Source: Pseudosporangium ferrugineum (GTDB taxonomy: Bacteria > Actinomycetota > Actinomycetes > Mycobacteriales > Micromonosporaceae). From it: a DNA stretch of 64,000 nucleotides. The position numbers and the translations under genes are program-made. Numbering within the stretch: the stretch's first letter is position 1; each line of letters starts with the position of its first letter. Of this stretch, positions 49,897 to 58,452 are shown in pieces. Location: the NCBI RefSeq assembly GCF_003002065.1, contig NZ_PVZG01000001.1:1-64000 (forward strand). The letters run 5' to 3'. Below the pieces are notes generated by a model. That model did no database searches. It was not told the origin of the DNA and saw only the letters and a program-made list of their open reading frames with translations.

Positions 49897-50627
49897 GATG
49901 GGCTCCCTACGAGCGCGTGGACGAGATAGGAGGCGACCTCCCGGGGCGTCGTACCCCGGGAGAAGATCCGGTCGACGCCGAGGTCCGCGGCCATCAACTC
50001 GTCGAACCGCGGCCCGCCCACGATCAGCAACGGCCGCCTGCCCGCCGGCATCGCCTCCCGGAACGCCGCCGACATCGCCCGCGTGTTCAGCAGATGCGCG
50101 TCGCGCTGCGTCACCACCTGCGACACCAGCACCGCGTCCGCCTTCTGCGCCCGCGCCGTCTCCACCAGCTCCGGCACCGACACCTGCGCGCCCATGTTCG
50201 TCACCGCCAGCTCCCGGTACGACTCCAGGCCCTTCTCGCCGGCGATGCCCTTGAGGTTCAGGATCGCGTCGATGCCGACCGTGTGCGCGTCCGTACCGAT
50301 GCACGCCCCCACGACGGTGAGCCGCCGCCGCAGCTTGCGCTTGATGACCGCGTTGATCTCCTTGGCGCTCAGCAGCGGGAAATCCCGCTCCACCACCTGC
50401 ACCTCGTCCGTGTCGACCAGGTGGTTCACCCTGCCGTACACGACGAAGAACGTGAACCCCTCGCCCATCGGCTTGGCGTGCACCAGCATCGCCGGGTCCA
50501 GCCCCATCTTGTTCGCCAGCTGCACCGCCGCACCCTCGGCACGCTTGTCGTGCACCAGCGGCAACGTGAACGACACCTGCACCATGCCGTCACCGGTCGT
50601 GTCCCCGTAGGGCCGCACGATCGTCAT
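49893..50627 (-). CDS. kamE: Lysine 5,6-aminomutase beta subunit
   Basis: 244 residues. The B12-binding base-off motif DAHTVG lies in VVGACIGTDAHTVGIDAILN (about 105-124), followed by the Rossmann B12 domain (KADAVLVSQVVTQRDAH, LLIVGGPRFDELMAADLGVDRIFSRG). The beta subunit also supplies the PLP-binding lysine. With KamD it moves the terminal amino group of D-lysine or L-beta-lysine from C6 to C5. Overlaps kamD and kal (ATGA each). Confidence 0.93.
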   Translation of the reverse strand: MTIVRPYGDTTGDGMVQVSFTLPLVHDKRAEGAAVQLANKMGLDPAMLVHAKPMGEGFTFFVVYGRVNHLVDTDEVQVVERDFPLLSAKEINAVIKRKLRRRLTVVGACIGTDAHTVGIDAILNLKGIAGEKGLESYRELAVTNMGAQVSVPELVETARAQKADAVLVSQVVTQRDAHLLNTRAMSAAFREAMPAGRRPLLIVGGPRFDELMAADLGVDRIFSRGTTPREVASYLVHALVGSPS

Positions 50628-52183
50628 GACTCCAGAGCCTCCGTCACCGGGTTGTAGTAACCGGGCTCGTGCCGCGCCACCCCGTCCAGACCCTTGCCCC
50701 GGTCCGCGGGCCGCTTCATGATCCCGAACGTGCCGTCCGCGATCGCGTTCAGCAACCCGTCCTCGACGACCCGCTCCAGCAGGCCCACCGCCTCACCGAG
50801 CACCTCGTGCGCCCGCCCCTGGATGAACCCGCCCGGCGCCGGCACGAAATCCTCGTGCAGGTTCCCCGCCCCGCTCAGCACGTACCGCACGTTCTGCAGC
50901 GCGATGTCGCGGTCCGACAGCCACGGCGTCACCACCGCCTCCGTCATCATCCCCACCAGCAAAATCCCCTGCCCGGTCAGCGCACCCACCAGGTTGAAGA
51001 ACCCGTCCAGCAGGTTGCCCCGGAACACGTCACCGGTCATGTGCTTCGTCGGCGGCATCCACTTCAGCGGCGCGTCCGGGAACAACTCCCGCGCCAGCAA
51101 CGCGTGCGCCAGCTCCAGCCGGAACGACTCCGGCACCTCGGGATTGATCTCGAACGCGTGCCCCAGGCCCAGCTGCCAGTCCGCCAGCCCCGCCTCGTGC
51201 GCGAAGAACTCGTTCAGCAACTGCGACACCGTCACCGTGTGCGCCGCCTCGACCGCGTCCGCCGTCGTCAGGTAGTTGTCCTCACCGGTGTTGATGATGA
51301 TCCCCGCCCGCGCGTGCACCTGCCGCGAGAACCGCTGATCCACGAACGTCCGGATCGGATTGATGTCGCGGAACAGGATCCCGTACATCGAATCGTTCAA
51401 CATCATGTCGAGCCGCTCCAGGCCCGCCAGCGCCGCGATCTCCGGCATGCACAACCCCGACGCGTAATTCGTCAGCCGCACATACCGGCCCAGCTCCCGC
51501 GACGTCTCGTCCAGCGCCGCCCGCATCAGCCGGAAGTTCTCCTGCGTCGCGTACGTACCCGCGAAACCCTCCCGGGTCGCACCCTCCGGCACGTAGTCCA
51601 GCAACGACTGCCCCGTCGACCGGATCACCGCGATCACGTCCGCGCCCGCCCGCGCCGCCGCCTGCGCCTGCGGGATGTCCTCGTAGATGTCCCCCGTCGC
51701 CACGATCAGATAGATCCACGGCCGCCGCGGCGCATCACCCCACCGCCTGATCAGCCGCTCCCGCTCCGCGCGCCGCCGGTCCACCACCTTCAGACCCGCA
51801 TTGGCCGCCCGCCGCGCCGCCCGCCGCGCCGCCGTCACCTCACCCTTCTTCTCCGGTACGCCGAAACGCACCGCCCCCGCCGCCGCCTTCTGCGCCAGCA
51901 CCGTCACATCGGCCAGGCCCTCCGCGGCCAGGGCATGGAACACCGGCACCGCCACCCCGTGCCCCAGCCCCACATCCGCGCGCACCGCATCCACCAGCCG
52001 GTTCACCCACGGAATGCCGTCGGAGTCCGCACCCCGCACCCCCGCCAGGCGCAGCACCGCCCGCTCCACCGACACGGTCGTGTGCGACCGCGCCAGATCC
52101 ACGACCGGCTGCCCCGCCCGCACGGCGAGCTCCCTCGCCCGCCGCACCACCTCAGGGTCCAGACCCAACTTGCCCAACGTCAC
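50624..52183 (-). CDS. kamD: Lysine 5,6-aminomutase alpha subunit
   Basis: 519 residues from GTG 52181-52183 (GTGA overlap with the amidohydrolase stop); this matches the about 516 residues of the clostridial subunit. TIM-barrel sequence with LTNYASGLCMPEIAALAGLERLDMMLNDSMYGILFRDINP and GEDNYLTTADAVEAAHTV. Forms the mutase with KamE. The first enzyme, KamA, is encoded divergently 2.7 kb away. Confidence 0.93.
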   Translation of the reverse strand: MTLGKLGLDPEVVRRARELAVRAGQPVVDLARSHTTVSVERAVLRLAGVRGADSDGIPWVNRLVDAVRADVGLGHGVAVPVFHALAAEGLADVTVLAQKAAAGAVRFGVPEKKGEVTAARRAARRAANAGLKVVDRRRAERERLIRRWGDAPRRPWIYLIVATGDIYEDIPQAQAAARAGADVIAVIRSTGQSLLDYVPEGATREGFAGTYATQENFRLMRAALDETSRELGRYVRLTNYASGLCMPEIAALAGLERLDMMLNDSMYGILFRDINPIRTFVDQRFSRQVHARAGIIINTGEDNYLTTADAVEAAHTVTVSQLLNEFFAHEAGLADWQLGLGHAFEINPEVPESFRLELAHALLARELFPDAPLKWMPPTKHMTGDVFRGNLLDGFFNLVGALTGQGILLVGMMTEAVVTPWLSDRDIALQNVRYVLSGAGNLHEDFVPAPGGFIQGRAHEVLGEAVGLLERVVEDGLLNAIADGTFGIMKRPADRGKGLDGVARHEPGYYNPVTEALES

Positions 52184-53721
52184 TCCTCGTAGATGGTCTC
52201 GCCGGACAACACCGTCCGGCGGCACACCGGCCGCGCCGGCACCTCACCCTCGACCCCCGGCAACAGCGCCGGCAGCCCGCCCTCCACACCCCCGGGCGTC
52301 TCCCACACCGCGAACGTCGCCTGCGCCCCCGGCGCCAGCACCCCCGCGTCGTCCACACCCACCGCCCGCCAGCCACCCCGCGTCGACGCACCGAACGCCG
52401 CCCGCACACTCATCCGGAACACCGGATTGCGCGGCGCCGCCGCGGCCACCACCGCCGCCCACGGATCCAGCGGCGTCACCGGCGAATCCGAACCGAACGC
52501 CAGCGTCACCCCCGTCGCGTACATCGCCCCGATCGGATTCGACGCCAGCGCCCGCTCCACCCCCAGCCGCTGCGCGTACATCCGGTCCGGGCCACCCCAC
52601 AACGCGTCGAACACCGGCTGCACGCTCGCCACCACACCGAACTCCACCAGCCGGGCGATCATCGCCTTGTCCGCCAGCTCCACGTGCTCGATGCGATGCC
52701 GGCCCGCCCGCAGCCGATCCACCCCGATCACCTTCGCCGCCCGGGCGAAACCCTCCAGCACCGCCTCGATCGCCGCGTCACCGATCGCGTGGAAGCCGCC
52801 CTGCACCCCCGCCTCGACACACTCCAGCAGGTGCTCCCCCGCCTGCTCCGCCGACACGAACGCCTCACCACAACCGTCACCGTCGGCGTACGCACTGCGC
52901 ACCGACGCCGTGCGCGAGCCCAGCGCCCCGTCCGCGTACAGATCACCGGCCGCACCCACCGCGCCCAGCTCCCTCGCCCGCAACGCCCCGCCCAGCTCAC
53001 CCCAGTAGCCGAACACCCGCGGCAGGCCCTGACCCGACAACGCCAGCACCGACGCGAAATCCTGCTCACTGGACGTACCCGGACCCGCGCACTCGTGCAC
53101 CGCCGCCACCCCGCGCGACGCCGCCAGCCGCAACGCCGAACGCTGCGCCGCCGCCCGCTGCGCCGGCGTCAGCGACCCCAGCGCCACCGCCCGCACCGCA
53201 TGATGCGCCTGCTCGCGCACCCAGCCCGACGCGTCGTACCCCGGCACCGCCTCGATGCCCGGGCACGCCGCCAGCAACGACGACGACACCAGCGCCGAAT
53301 GCACCGACGCCTGCGACAGGTACACCCGCCGCCCGCCGGCCACCCGCTCCAGCTCAGCCGCGTCCGGCGGCACCTGATCCGCCCACGTCGACTCGTCCCA
53401 CCCGTGCCCGTGCACCACCGCGTCCGGCCCCCGCGTGCCCGCGAACGCCGCCACCGCCGCCAGCAGCTCCGGCGCCGACCGCACCCCGGACAGATCCAGC
53501 CCGTCCGCCGCCAGCCCGGTATCCGTGGCGTGCACGTGCGCGTCCACGAACGCCGGCGTCACCAGCGCACCGCCGAGATCCACCACCACGTCGGCCGCCG
53601 GCGCCTCCGCCGACGCACCCAGCCACGCGATCCGGCCGTCACGCACCAGCATCGCCGTCGCCCGCGGATCCGCCGCCGAATAGAACCGGCCGTGGGAATA
53701 GAGCACCGTATGGGAAGTCAT
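52180..53721 (-). CDS. YtcJ-like amidohydrolase inserted in the lysine operon
   Basis: 513 residues from ATG 53719-53721. Metal-dependent amidohydrolase motifs: VTPAFVDAHVHATD (HxH), GFHAIGDAAIEAVL, HRIEHVEL and LAFGSDSPVTPLDPW. The family (DUF/Amidohydro_3) hydrolyses amides, carbamates or formamides. It is not part of the described clostridial lysine cluster. Its tight coupling (five bases after kdd, GTGA into kamD) suggests that it acts on an N-acylated or lactam form of a pathway compound; that is inference only. Confidence 0.82.
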   Translation of the reverse strand: MTSHTVLYSHGRFYSAADPRATAMLVRDGRIAWLGASAEAPAADVVVDLGGALVTPAFVDAHVHATDTGLAADGLDLSGVRSAPELLAAVAAFAGTRGPDAVVHGHGWDESTWADQVPPDAAELERVAGGRRVYLSQASVHSALVSSSLLAACPGIEAVPGYDASGWVREQAHHAVRAVALGSLTPAQRAAAQRSALRLAASRGVAAVHECAGPGTSSEQDFASVLALSGQGLPRVFGYWGELGGALRARELGAVGAAGDLYADGALGSRTASVRSAYADGDGCGEAFVSAEQAGEHLLECVEAGVQGGFHAIGDAAIEAVLEGFARAAKVIGVDRLRAGRHRIEHVELADKAMIARLVEFGVVASVQPVFDALWGGPDRMYAQRLGVERALASNPIGAMYATGVTLAFGSDSPVTPLDPWAAVVAAAAPRNPVFRMSVRAAFGASTRGGWRAVGVDDAGVLAPGAQATFAVWETPGGVEGGLPALLPGVEGEVPARPVCRRTVLSGETIYEE

Positions 53722-53726
53722 GACCG

Positions 53727-54767
53727 TCAGTGTGCCGAAATCCGCGCCTCGAACAACGCCCGGACCGCAGGAGTGCGCCGCACCACATCGAGCGCGAACT
53801 CCGCATGCCCCGGCACGTACCCGTTGCCGACCAGCATCGTCACGTCCGCCGCCAGGCCCTCCGCCCCCAGCGCCGCCGCCGGGAAACTCGTCGCCATCGA
53901 GAAGAAGATCACCGTGCCGCCCGCCGCCGTCGACAGGATCGCCCCGTGCTCGCACCCCGGCACATCCACGCACACCACCGTCACCGTCGCCGGCCCGCCC
54001 AGCGCCGCCACCACCGCCGCCGACACCGCCACCGGATCCCGCGCATCGGCCACCGCGACGTGATCGGCAAGGCCGGCCCCCGACAGCGACTCCCGCTCCG
54101 CGTCCGACACCACCACCCCGACCGTACGGGCACCCGCCAGCCGCGCCGCCGTCAACGCCAGCGACCCGCTCTTACCGGCACCACCCAGCACCGCCACCGA
54201 CACCGGCGCGCCCGGCCCCGCGTACCCCCGCACCACCCGGTCCGTCAGCGCCGGCGCCCCGCACACGTCGAACACCGCCAGCGCCAGCTCCGGCGCCAGA
54301 TCCTCCGGCAGCACCGCCACCACCGACCGGCCGAACAGAATCGCGTGACCCGACGCCGGCACCTGCTCGCCGAGGCCGTCCCAGCCCGCCAGCCCATCCG
54401 TGATCACCAACGGCGTCAGCGTCAGCGACACCAGCGTCGCCACCCGGTCACCGGCCTTCACCGGCAACGGCGACTCCGGGCCCACCTCGTCCACGACCCC
54501 GATCAGCATCCCGCCCGAACCGGTCACCGGATTGTGCATCTTGCCGCGCGAAGCCACGATGCCCAGGACCTCCGCGCGCACCGCCGCACCGTCACCACCG
54601 TGCTTCGCCGACAGCTGCCGGAAACTCGCCGCGTCCAGATTCAGCCGCTCCACCCGGATGCGCACCTCGTCCGCGCCGATCTCCGGGCGCGCGTCCAGCT
54701 TCCACGCCGCCTGCGGCAGCACCCCCGCCGGCTCCACCACCCGAGACAGCCCCACCGCGAACGCCAT
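53727..54767 (-). CDS. kdd: L-erythro-3,5-diaminohexanoate dehydrogenase
   Basis: 346 residues from ATG 54765-54767 (GAGGG nine bases upstream; ATG 54776 is the alternative). GroES-like N-terminal part, then a Rossmann domain with VAVLGGAGKSGSLALTAARLAGA. The conserved MHNPVTGSGGMLIGVV and SLTLTPLVI blocks are typical of Kdd. It deaminates 3,5-diaminohexanoate to 3-keto-5-aminohexanoate with NAD(P). First gene of the minus-strand operon. Confidence 0.88.
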   Translation of the reverse strand: MAFAVGLSRVVEPAGVLPQAAWKLDARPEIGADEVRIRVERLNLDAASFRQLSAKHGGDGAAVRAEVLGIVASRGKMHNPVTGSGGMLIGVVDEVGPESPLPVKAGDRVATLVSLTLTPLVITDGLAGWDGLGEQVPASGHAILFGRSVVAVLPEDLAPELALAVFDVCGAPALTDRVVRGYAGPGAPVSVAVLGGAGKSGSLALTAARLAGARTVGVVVSDAERESLSGAGLADHVAVADARDPVAVSAAVVAALGGPATVTVVCVDVPGCEHGAILSTAAGGTVIFFSMATSFPAAALGAEGLAADVTMLVGNGYVPGHAEFALDVVRRTPAVRALFEARISAH

Positions 54768-54895
54768 GCCCACCATCCCTCAGAAGAAGCTGCCCGATCG
54801 TCGCTACACCGTAAATCCTCCGGGCCGAGAGTTACTAGACCGAAGAATCTCCAGTATCGTCGATCACGATCACGATCCCAACCCAGGAGGCTCCG

Positions 54896-56269
54896 TTGAC
54901 GCAGCCGGCCACCGCCCCGGACACCACCGCCGGCCAGCCGTACGAATACCGGCGCCGCCCCCTCACCGAACCCGACTGGACCCGCTTCCCCGGCTGGCGC
55001 ACCGTCACCACCGCCCAGTGGGAATCCGCCCAGTGGCAGCGCGTCAACTGCGTCAAGAACGTCAAACAACTCCGCACCGTCATGGGCGACCTGCTCGACG
55101 AGGCCTTCTACGCCGACCTCGAGACCGACATGCAGCGCCTCGCCACCATGTCCATGCTGATCCCGCCCCAGATGCTCAACACCATGGTGCCCGACCGCAC
55201 CCCCGACACGGAGTCGTTCTACGCCGACCCCGTCCGGCGCTACATGCTCCCCGTCGCCACCGACCGCCACCTCGACTGGCCGTCACACCCCCACGCCAGC
55301 CGCGACAGCCTCCACGAGCACGACATGTGGGTCGCCGAGGGCCTCACCCACCGCTACCCGACCAAGGTCCTCGCCGAGCTGCTCAGCACCTGCCCCCAGT
55401 ACTGCGGCCACTGCACCCGCATGGACCTCGTCGGCAACAGCACCCCCACCGTCGACAAGCTCAAACTCACCCTCAAGCCCGTCGACCGCTACGACGCCCA
55501 CCTCGCCTACCTCAAGGCCCACCCCGGCGTCCGCGACGTGGTCGTCTCCGGCGGCGACGTCGCCAACGTGCCCTGGAAGCAGCTCGAGACGTACCTGATG
55601 GGCCTGCTCTCGGTCCCCACCGTCCGCGACATCCGGCTCGCCACCAAGGCCCTCATGGGCCTGCCCCAGCACTGGCTCCAGGGCGACGTCGTCGAGGGCC
55701 TCAACCGCGTCGCCATCACCGCCGAACGCCGCGGCGTCAACCTGGCCGTGCACACCCACGTCAACCACGTGAACTCGCTGACCCCGCTCGTCGCCCGCGC
55801 CGCCCGCATGCTGCTCGAGGTCGGCGTCCGCGACGTCCGCAACCAGGGCGTGCTCATGCGCGGCGTCAACGCCACCACGCCCGACCTGCTCGACCTCTGC
55901 TTCGGCCTGCAGGGCGAGGCCGGGATCCTGCCGTACTACTTCTACATGTGCGACATGATCCCCAACGCCGAGCACTGGCGCGTCCCGGTCTGGTACGCCC
56001 AGCAACTCCAGCACGACATGATGGGCTACCTCCCCGGCTACGCGACCCCGCGCATCGTCTGCGACGTCCCGTTCGTCGGCAAGCGCTGGGTGCACATGGT
56101 CGCCGACTACGACCGCGAGCACGGCATCTCGTACTGGACCAAGAACTACCGCACGTCGCTCGAGCACGACGACGCCGAGGCGCTGAACAAGCTCTACGCG
56201 TACTACGACCCGATCGACACGCTGCCCGAGTCCGGCCAGGACTGGTGGCGCAAACAGATCGCCGAGTGA
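54896..56269 (+). CDS. kamA: Lysine 2,3-aminomutase (radical SAM)
   Basis: 457 residues. The start is TTG 54896, fixed by AGGAGG at 54885-54890. The radical-SAM cluster motif is C166-PQY-C170-GH-C173, followed by SGGDVANVPW. PLP would be held by a lysine in the C-terminal part, possibly in DVPFVGKRWVH; the usual glycine-rich PGGGGK block of clostridial KamA is not seen. Converts L-lysine to L-beta-lysine. Divergent from kdd, 128 bases apart, so a shared control region is likely. Confidence 0.85.
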   Translation: MTQPATAPDTTAGQPYEYRRRPLTEPDWTRFPGWRTVTTAQWESAQWQRVNCVKNVKQLRTVMGDLLDEAFYADLETDMQRLATMSMLIPPQMLNTMVPDRTPDTESFYADPVRRYMLPVATDRHLDWPSHPHASRDSLHEHDMWVAEGLTHRYPTKVLAELLSTCPQYCGHCTRMDLVGNSTPTVDKLKLTLKPVDRYDAHLAYLKAHPGVRDVVVSGGDVANVPWKQLETYLMGLLSVPTVRDIRLATKALMGLPQHWLQGDVVEGLNRVAITAERRGVNLAVHTHVNHVNSLTPLVARAARMLLEVGVRDVRNQGVLMRGVNATTPDLLDLCFGLQGEAGILPYYFYMCDMIPNAEHWRVPVWYAQQLQHDMMGYLPGYATPRIVCDVPFVGKRWVHMVADYDREHGISYWTKNYRTSLEHDDAEALNKLYAYYDPIDTLPESGQDWWRKQIAE

Positions 56270-56272
56270 CAC

Positions 56273-56308
56273 AGAAGGGCCCCGGGAGTGATCTCCCGGG
56301 GCCCTTCT
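56273..56308. terminator. 15-bp perfect hairpin between kamA and csbD
   Basis: AGAAGGGCCCCGGGA (56273-56287) pairs fully with 56294-56308 around a 6-base loop. It lies four bases after the kamA stop and 12 bases before the end of the convergent CsbD gene. No T run, as is usual in this GC range; probably bidirectional. Confidence 0.85.
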
Positions 56309-56320
56309 CAGCTTGTCGGC

Positions 56321-56512
56321 TCAGCTGAACGCGTCACGCACGTCCTTGCCGGCGTCCTTCACGTGCTCGCCGGCCTGCTTCGCGTGCGCGGACGTCTCCT
56401 GCGCCTGGCCCTCCGCGATGAGCCGCTCGTTGTCCGTGGCGTCGCCGATGCCCTGCTTCGCCTTGCCGGTCAGCTCTTCGGCCTTGTTCTTGACCTTGTC
56501 CGTGAAGCTCAT
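56321..56512 (-). CDS. CsbD-family stress protein
   Basis: 63 residues from ATG 56510-56512 with GAGAGG six bases upstream. Charged, Lys/Glu/Ala-rich single helix pattern: FTDKVKNKAEELTGKAKQGIG and DNERLIAEGQAQET. CsbD-like proteins are small general-stress proteins of unknown mechanism. Confidence 0.9.
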   Translation of the reverse strand: MSFTDKVKNKAEELTGKAKQGIGDATDNERLIAEGQAQETSAHAKQAGEHVKDAGKDVRDAFS

Positions 56513-56630
56513 CGTCAACCTCTCATCGACTCGAACTTGTTTTTGTTCTTGTCGGTGAGATCAGTGCCCGAAGGGCTCGTTCTTGAAACTCCCGGGTAAT
56601 CCACCGTGAGCGGGCGCACCGCGTGTAAGG

Positions 56631-56642
56631 CATCCTAGGATC
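56631..56642. promoter_or_regulatory. CCTAGG motif 1 with -10 box
   Basis: CATCCTAGGATC. The TAGGAT inside (56636-56641) lies ten bases before ATG 56652 of the methyltransferase gene. Upstream GCGCACCGCGTG is shared, with small changes, with motif 2 at 57718. Confidence 0.5.
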
Positions 56643-56651
56643 CTGAGATAT

Positions 56652-57389
56652 ATGGTCGGGAAGAATGACGGGATGAGCGACCATGCCGCTTCCTTCGGGG
56701 CCGCCGCCACCGCCTACGAGCGCGGCCGGCCCGAATACCCGGACGAGGCCCTGGACTGGCTGCTGCCGCCGGGCGAACCCCGCGTGCTCGACCTGGGCGC
56801 CGGCACCGGCAAACTGACCCGGCGCATCGCCGCCCGCGGACTGCCGGTCACCGCCGTCGACCCGTCCGAGGGCATGCTCGCGGAGCTGCGGCGGGTGCTG
56901 CCGGACGTGCCGGCGCACGTGGGCACCGCCGAGAACCTCCCACTCCCCGACCGGAGCGTCGACGCGGTGCTGTGCGCCCAGGCGTGGCACTGGGTGGACG
57001 TGGCTCACGCCGTACCCGAAGCCGCCCGGGTCCTCTCCCCCGGCGGACGCCTCGGCCTGATCTGGAACCTCCGCGACGAGACCACCGGCTGGGTCCGCCG
57101 CCTCGGCGAAATCCTGCGATCCCCGGAGGGGCGCCGCTCCACCGACATCGGGCCGCCGTTCGGGCCGGTCGAGCACCGGCAATTCCGCTGGACGCAGCCG
57201 CTGAGCCCCGACCGGCTCCTCGACCTCGTGTCGTCCCGCAGCTACGCCATCCTGCTGCCGCCCGGCGAACGGGCACGGCTGCTCGACCGGGTGCGCGGGC
57301 TCACCGAGACCCACCCCGACCTGGCGGGACGGAAGATCCTCGAGCTTCCGTACGTCACGCAGTGCGCGCGCACGTCCCTACCGGCCTGA
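56652..57389 (+). CDS. Class I SAM-dependent methyltransferase
   Basis: 245 residues (or 238 from ATG 56673). Motif I VLDLGAGTGKLTRRIA, acidic loop VTAVDPSEGML, motif IV DAVLCAQAWHWVD and post-motif GGRLGLIWNLRD. This is the Methyltransf_11-like group often annotated as UbiE/trans-aconitate-like; the acceptor is unknown. The first ATG is preferred because a -10 box lies just ahead and no ribosome site supports the second. Confidence 0.85.
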   Translation: MVGKNDGMSDHAASFGAAATAYERGRPEYPDEALDWLLPPGEPRVLDLGAGTGKLTRRIAARGLPVTAVDPSEGMLAELRRVLPDVPAHVGTAENLPLPDRSVDAVLCAQAWHWVDVAHAVPEAARVLSPGGRLGLIWNLRDETTGWVRRLGEILRSPEGRRSTDIGPPFGPVEHRQFRWTQPLSPDRLLDLVSSRSYAILLPPGERARLLDRVRGLTETHPDLAGRKILELPYVTQCARTSLPA

Positions 57390-57391
57390 GC

Positions 57392-57559
57392 TCAGCCCGC
57401 CCAGCCGTGGCGGATCTCCCACTGGTTCTTGTCACCGTTCGTCGGATCGTCGACGGTGTGCACCACCGGAACGACCGGGATCATCTCGTCGGGAGTGACC
57501 CGCGGCGGAAGGTGCCGGTAGTCCTCGCGGCTCCTGGCCGCCGGTTCCCGCTTCTCCAT
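57392..57559 (-). CDS. Small conserved-looking protein of 55 residues
   Basis: ATG 57557-57559 to TGA 57392-57394. Sequence features: charged start MEKREPAARSRED, then YRHLPPRVTPDEMIPVVPVV, and the end NGDKNQWEIRHGWAG. The composition is balanced, unlike the shadow frames. It converges on the methyltransferase with two bases between the stops. No family recognised. Confidence 0.6.
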   Translation of the reverse strand: MEKREPAARSREDYRHLPPRVTPDEMIPVVPVVHTVDDPTNGDKNQWEIRHGWAG

Positions 57560-57717
57560 GCCCCCAGGCTAGATCCGCCGCGGGTCCCGCACAATCACGC
57601 CGCCAGCCGGATTTCCGTCAGTTTTCCCAGGTCGCACCGGGTGCGCGAAGGCACACACTTCCCGCAGCGGACGGGACGGAGCCGCGTTCTCCGTGACGGA
57701 GCGCACGCCGCGTGCGG

Positions 57718-57729
57718 CATCCTAGGATG
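57718..57729. promoter_or_regulatory. CCTAGG motif 2, perfect palindrome
   Basis: CATCCTAGGATG, a perfect 12-bp palindrome, preceded by GCGCACGCCGCGTGCGG, similar to the upstream of motif 1. TAGGAT reads as a -10 box on both strands. It overlaps the end of the PadR remnant. Confidence 0.5.
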
Positions 57730-57880
57730 TCAGCTCCCGGGGGGCGACTTGATCGGCCGGCTTCAGGCCGGCGGCCGTCAGGCGGTACAAGTGGCGGGCG
57801 TCCCTGCGGCGGATCGGGCTCCCAGATGGCCTCCAGCAGGCCGCGGTCGGCCAGGCGGACCAGGGACGGTCGAGGTGGCC
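57722..57880 (-). pseudogene. PadR-family regulator fragment with frameshift
   Basis: On the minus strand LVRLADRGLLEAIWEPDP is the end of a PadR recognition region. After GRP the frame must shift by one base to give HLYRLTAAGLKPADQVAPRE and TAG 57722-57724. The GRPRRxYxLT-type wing of PadR is thus present but broken, and the N-terminal helices are missing. The surrounding 57560-57938 holds no other gene. Confidence 0.6.
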
Positions 57881-57926
57881 GGCCGCGAATGAATCCCAGG
57901 TCGCGGGACGGCCACACCCTGTACGG

Positions 57927-57938
57927 CGTCCTAGGAGG
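57927..57938. promoter_or_regulatory. CCTAGG motif 3
   Basis: CGTCCTAGGAGG, preceded by CTGTACGG; a third variant of the motif at 56631 and 57718. It touches the stop codon of the Lrp gene (57939). Confidence 0.4.
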
Positions 57939-58391
57939 CTAGTTCTCTGGGGTGATGCGGGGCGGGCGGTTCTCGTACGGGGTGCTCAGCACCACCGTCG
58001 TGCGGGTGGTGACGTTGGCGGCCGTACGGATCTCCTGGAGAAGGCGTTCCAGGTCCGCCGGGCTGGCCACCCGGACCAGGAGCATGTAGAAGTCCTCCCC
58101 CGCCACCGAGTAGCAGGAGTCGATCTCGGCGAGGTGCGCGAGCCGCTCGGGCGCGTCGTCGGGTTGCGACGGGTCGAACGGGCGGATCGCCACGAAGGCC
58201 GTCAGGGGCAGCTCGAGGGCCTCGTAGGAGACCTTGGCCGTGTAGCCGTTGATCACGCCGCGCTGCTCGAGGCGGCGGACGCGCTGGTGCACGGCCGACA
58301 CGCTCAGGCCGACGCGTTCGGCGAGGTCGGTGTAGGACAGCCGGCCGTCCGCGGTGAGGGCGCCCACGATCGCCCGGTCGATCTCTTCCAC
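57939..58391 (-). CDS. Lrp/AsnC-family transcriptional regulator
   Basis: 150 residues. HTH at 1-60 (EIDRAIVGALTADGRLSYTDLAERVGLSVSAVHQRVRRLEQRGVI) and a RAM ligand domain (LPLTAFVAIRP, SCYSVAGEDFYMLLVRV). Lrp/AsnC proteins sense amino acids. The nearby lysine degradation genes and the downstream acyl-CoA dehydrogenase are possible targets, which is inference. Confidence 0.92.
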   Translation of the reverse strand: MEEIDRAIVGALTADGRLSYTDLAERVGLSVSAVHQRVRRLEQRGVINGYTAKVSYEALELPLTAFVAIRPFDPSQPDDAPERLAHLAEIDSCYSVAGEDFYMLLVRVASPADLERLLQEIRTAANVTTRTTVVLSTPYENRPPRITPEN

Positions 58392-58452
58392 CGCGACAAG
58401 ATACCGGTCGAAGCACGCGCGCCACGAACGGCCCGCGGGCGGCTCGGCCCGG

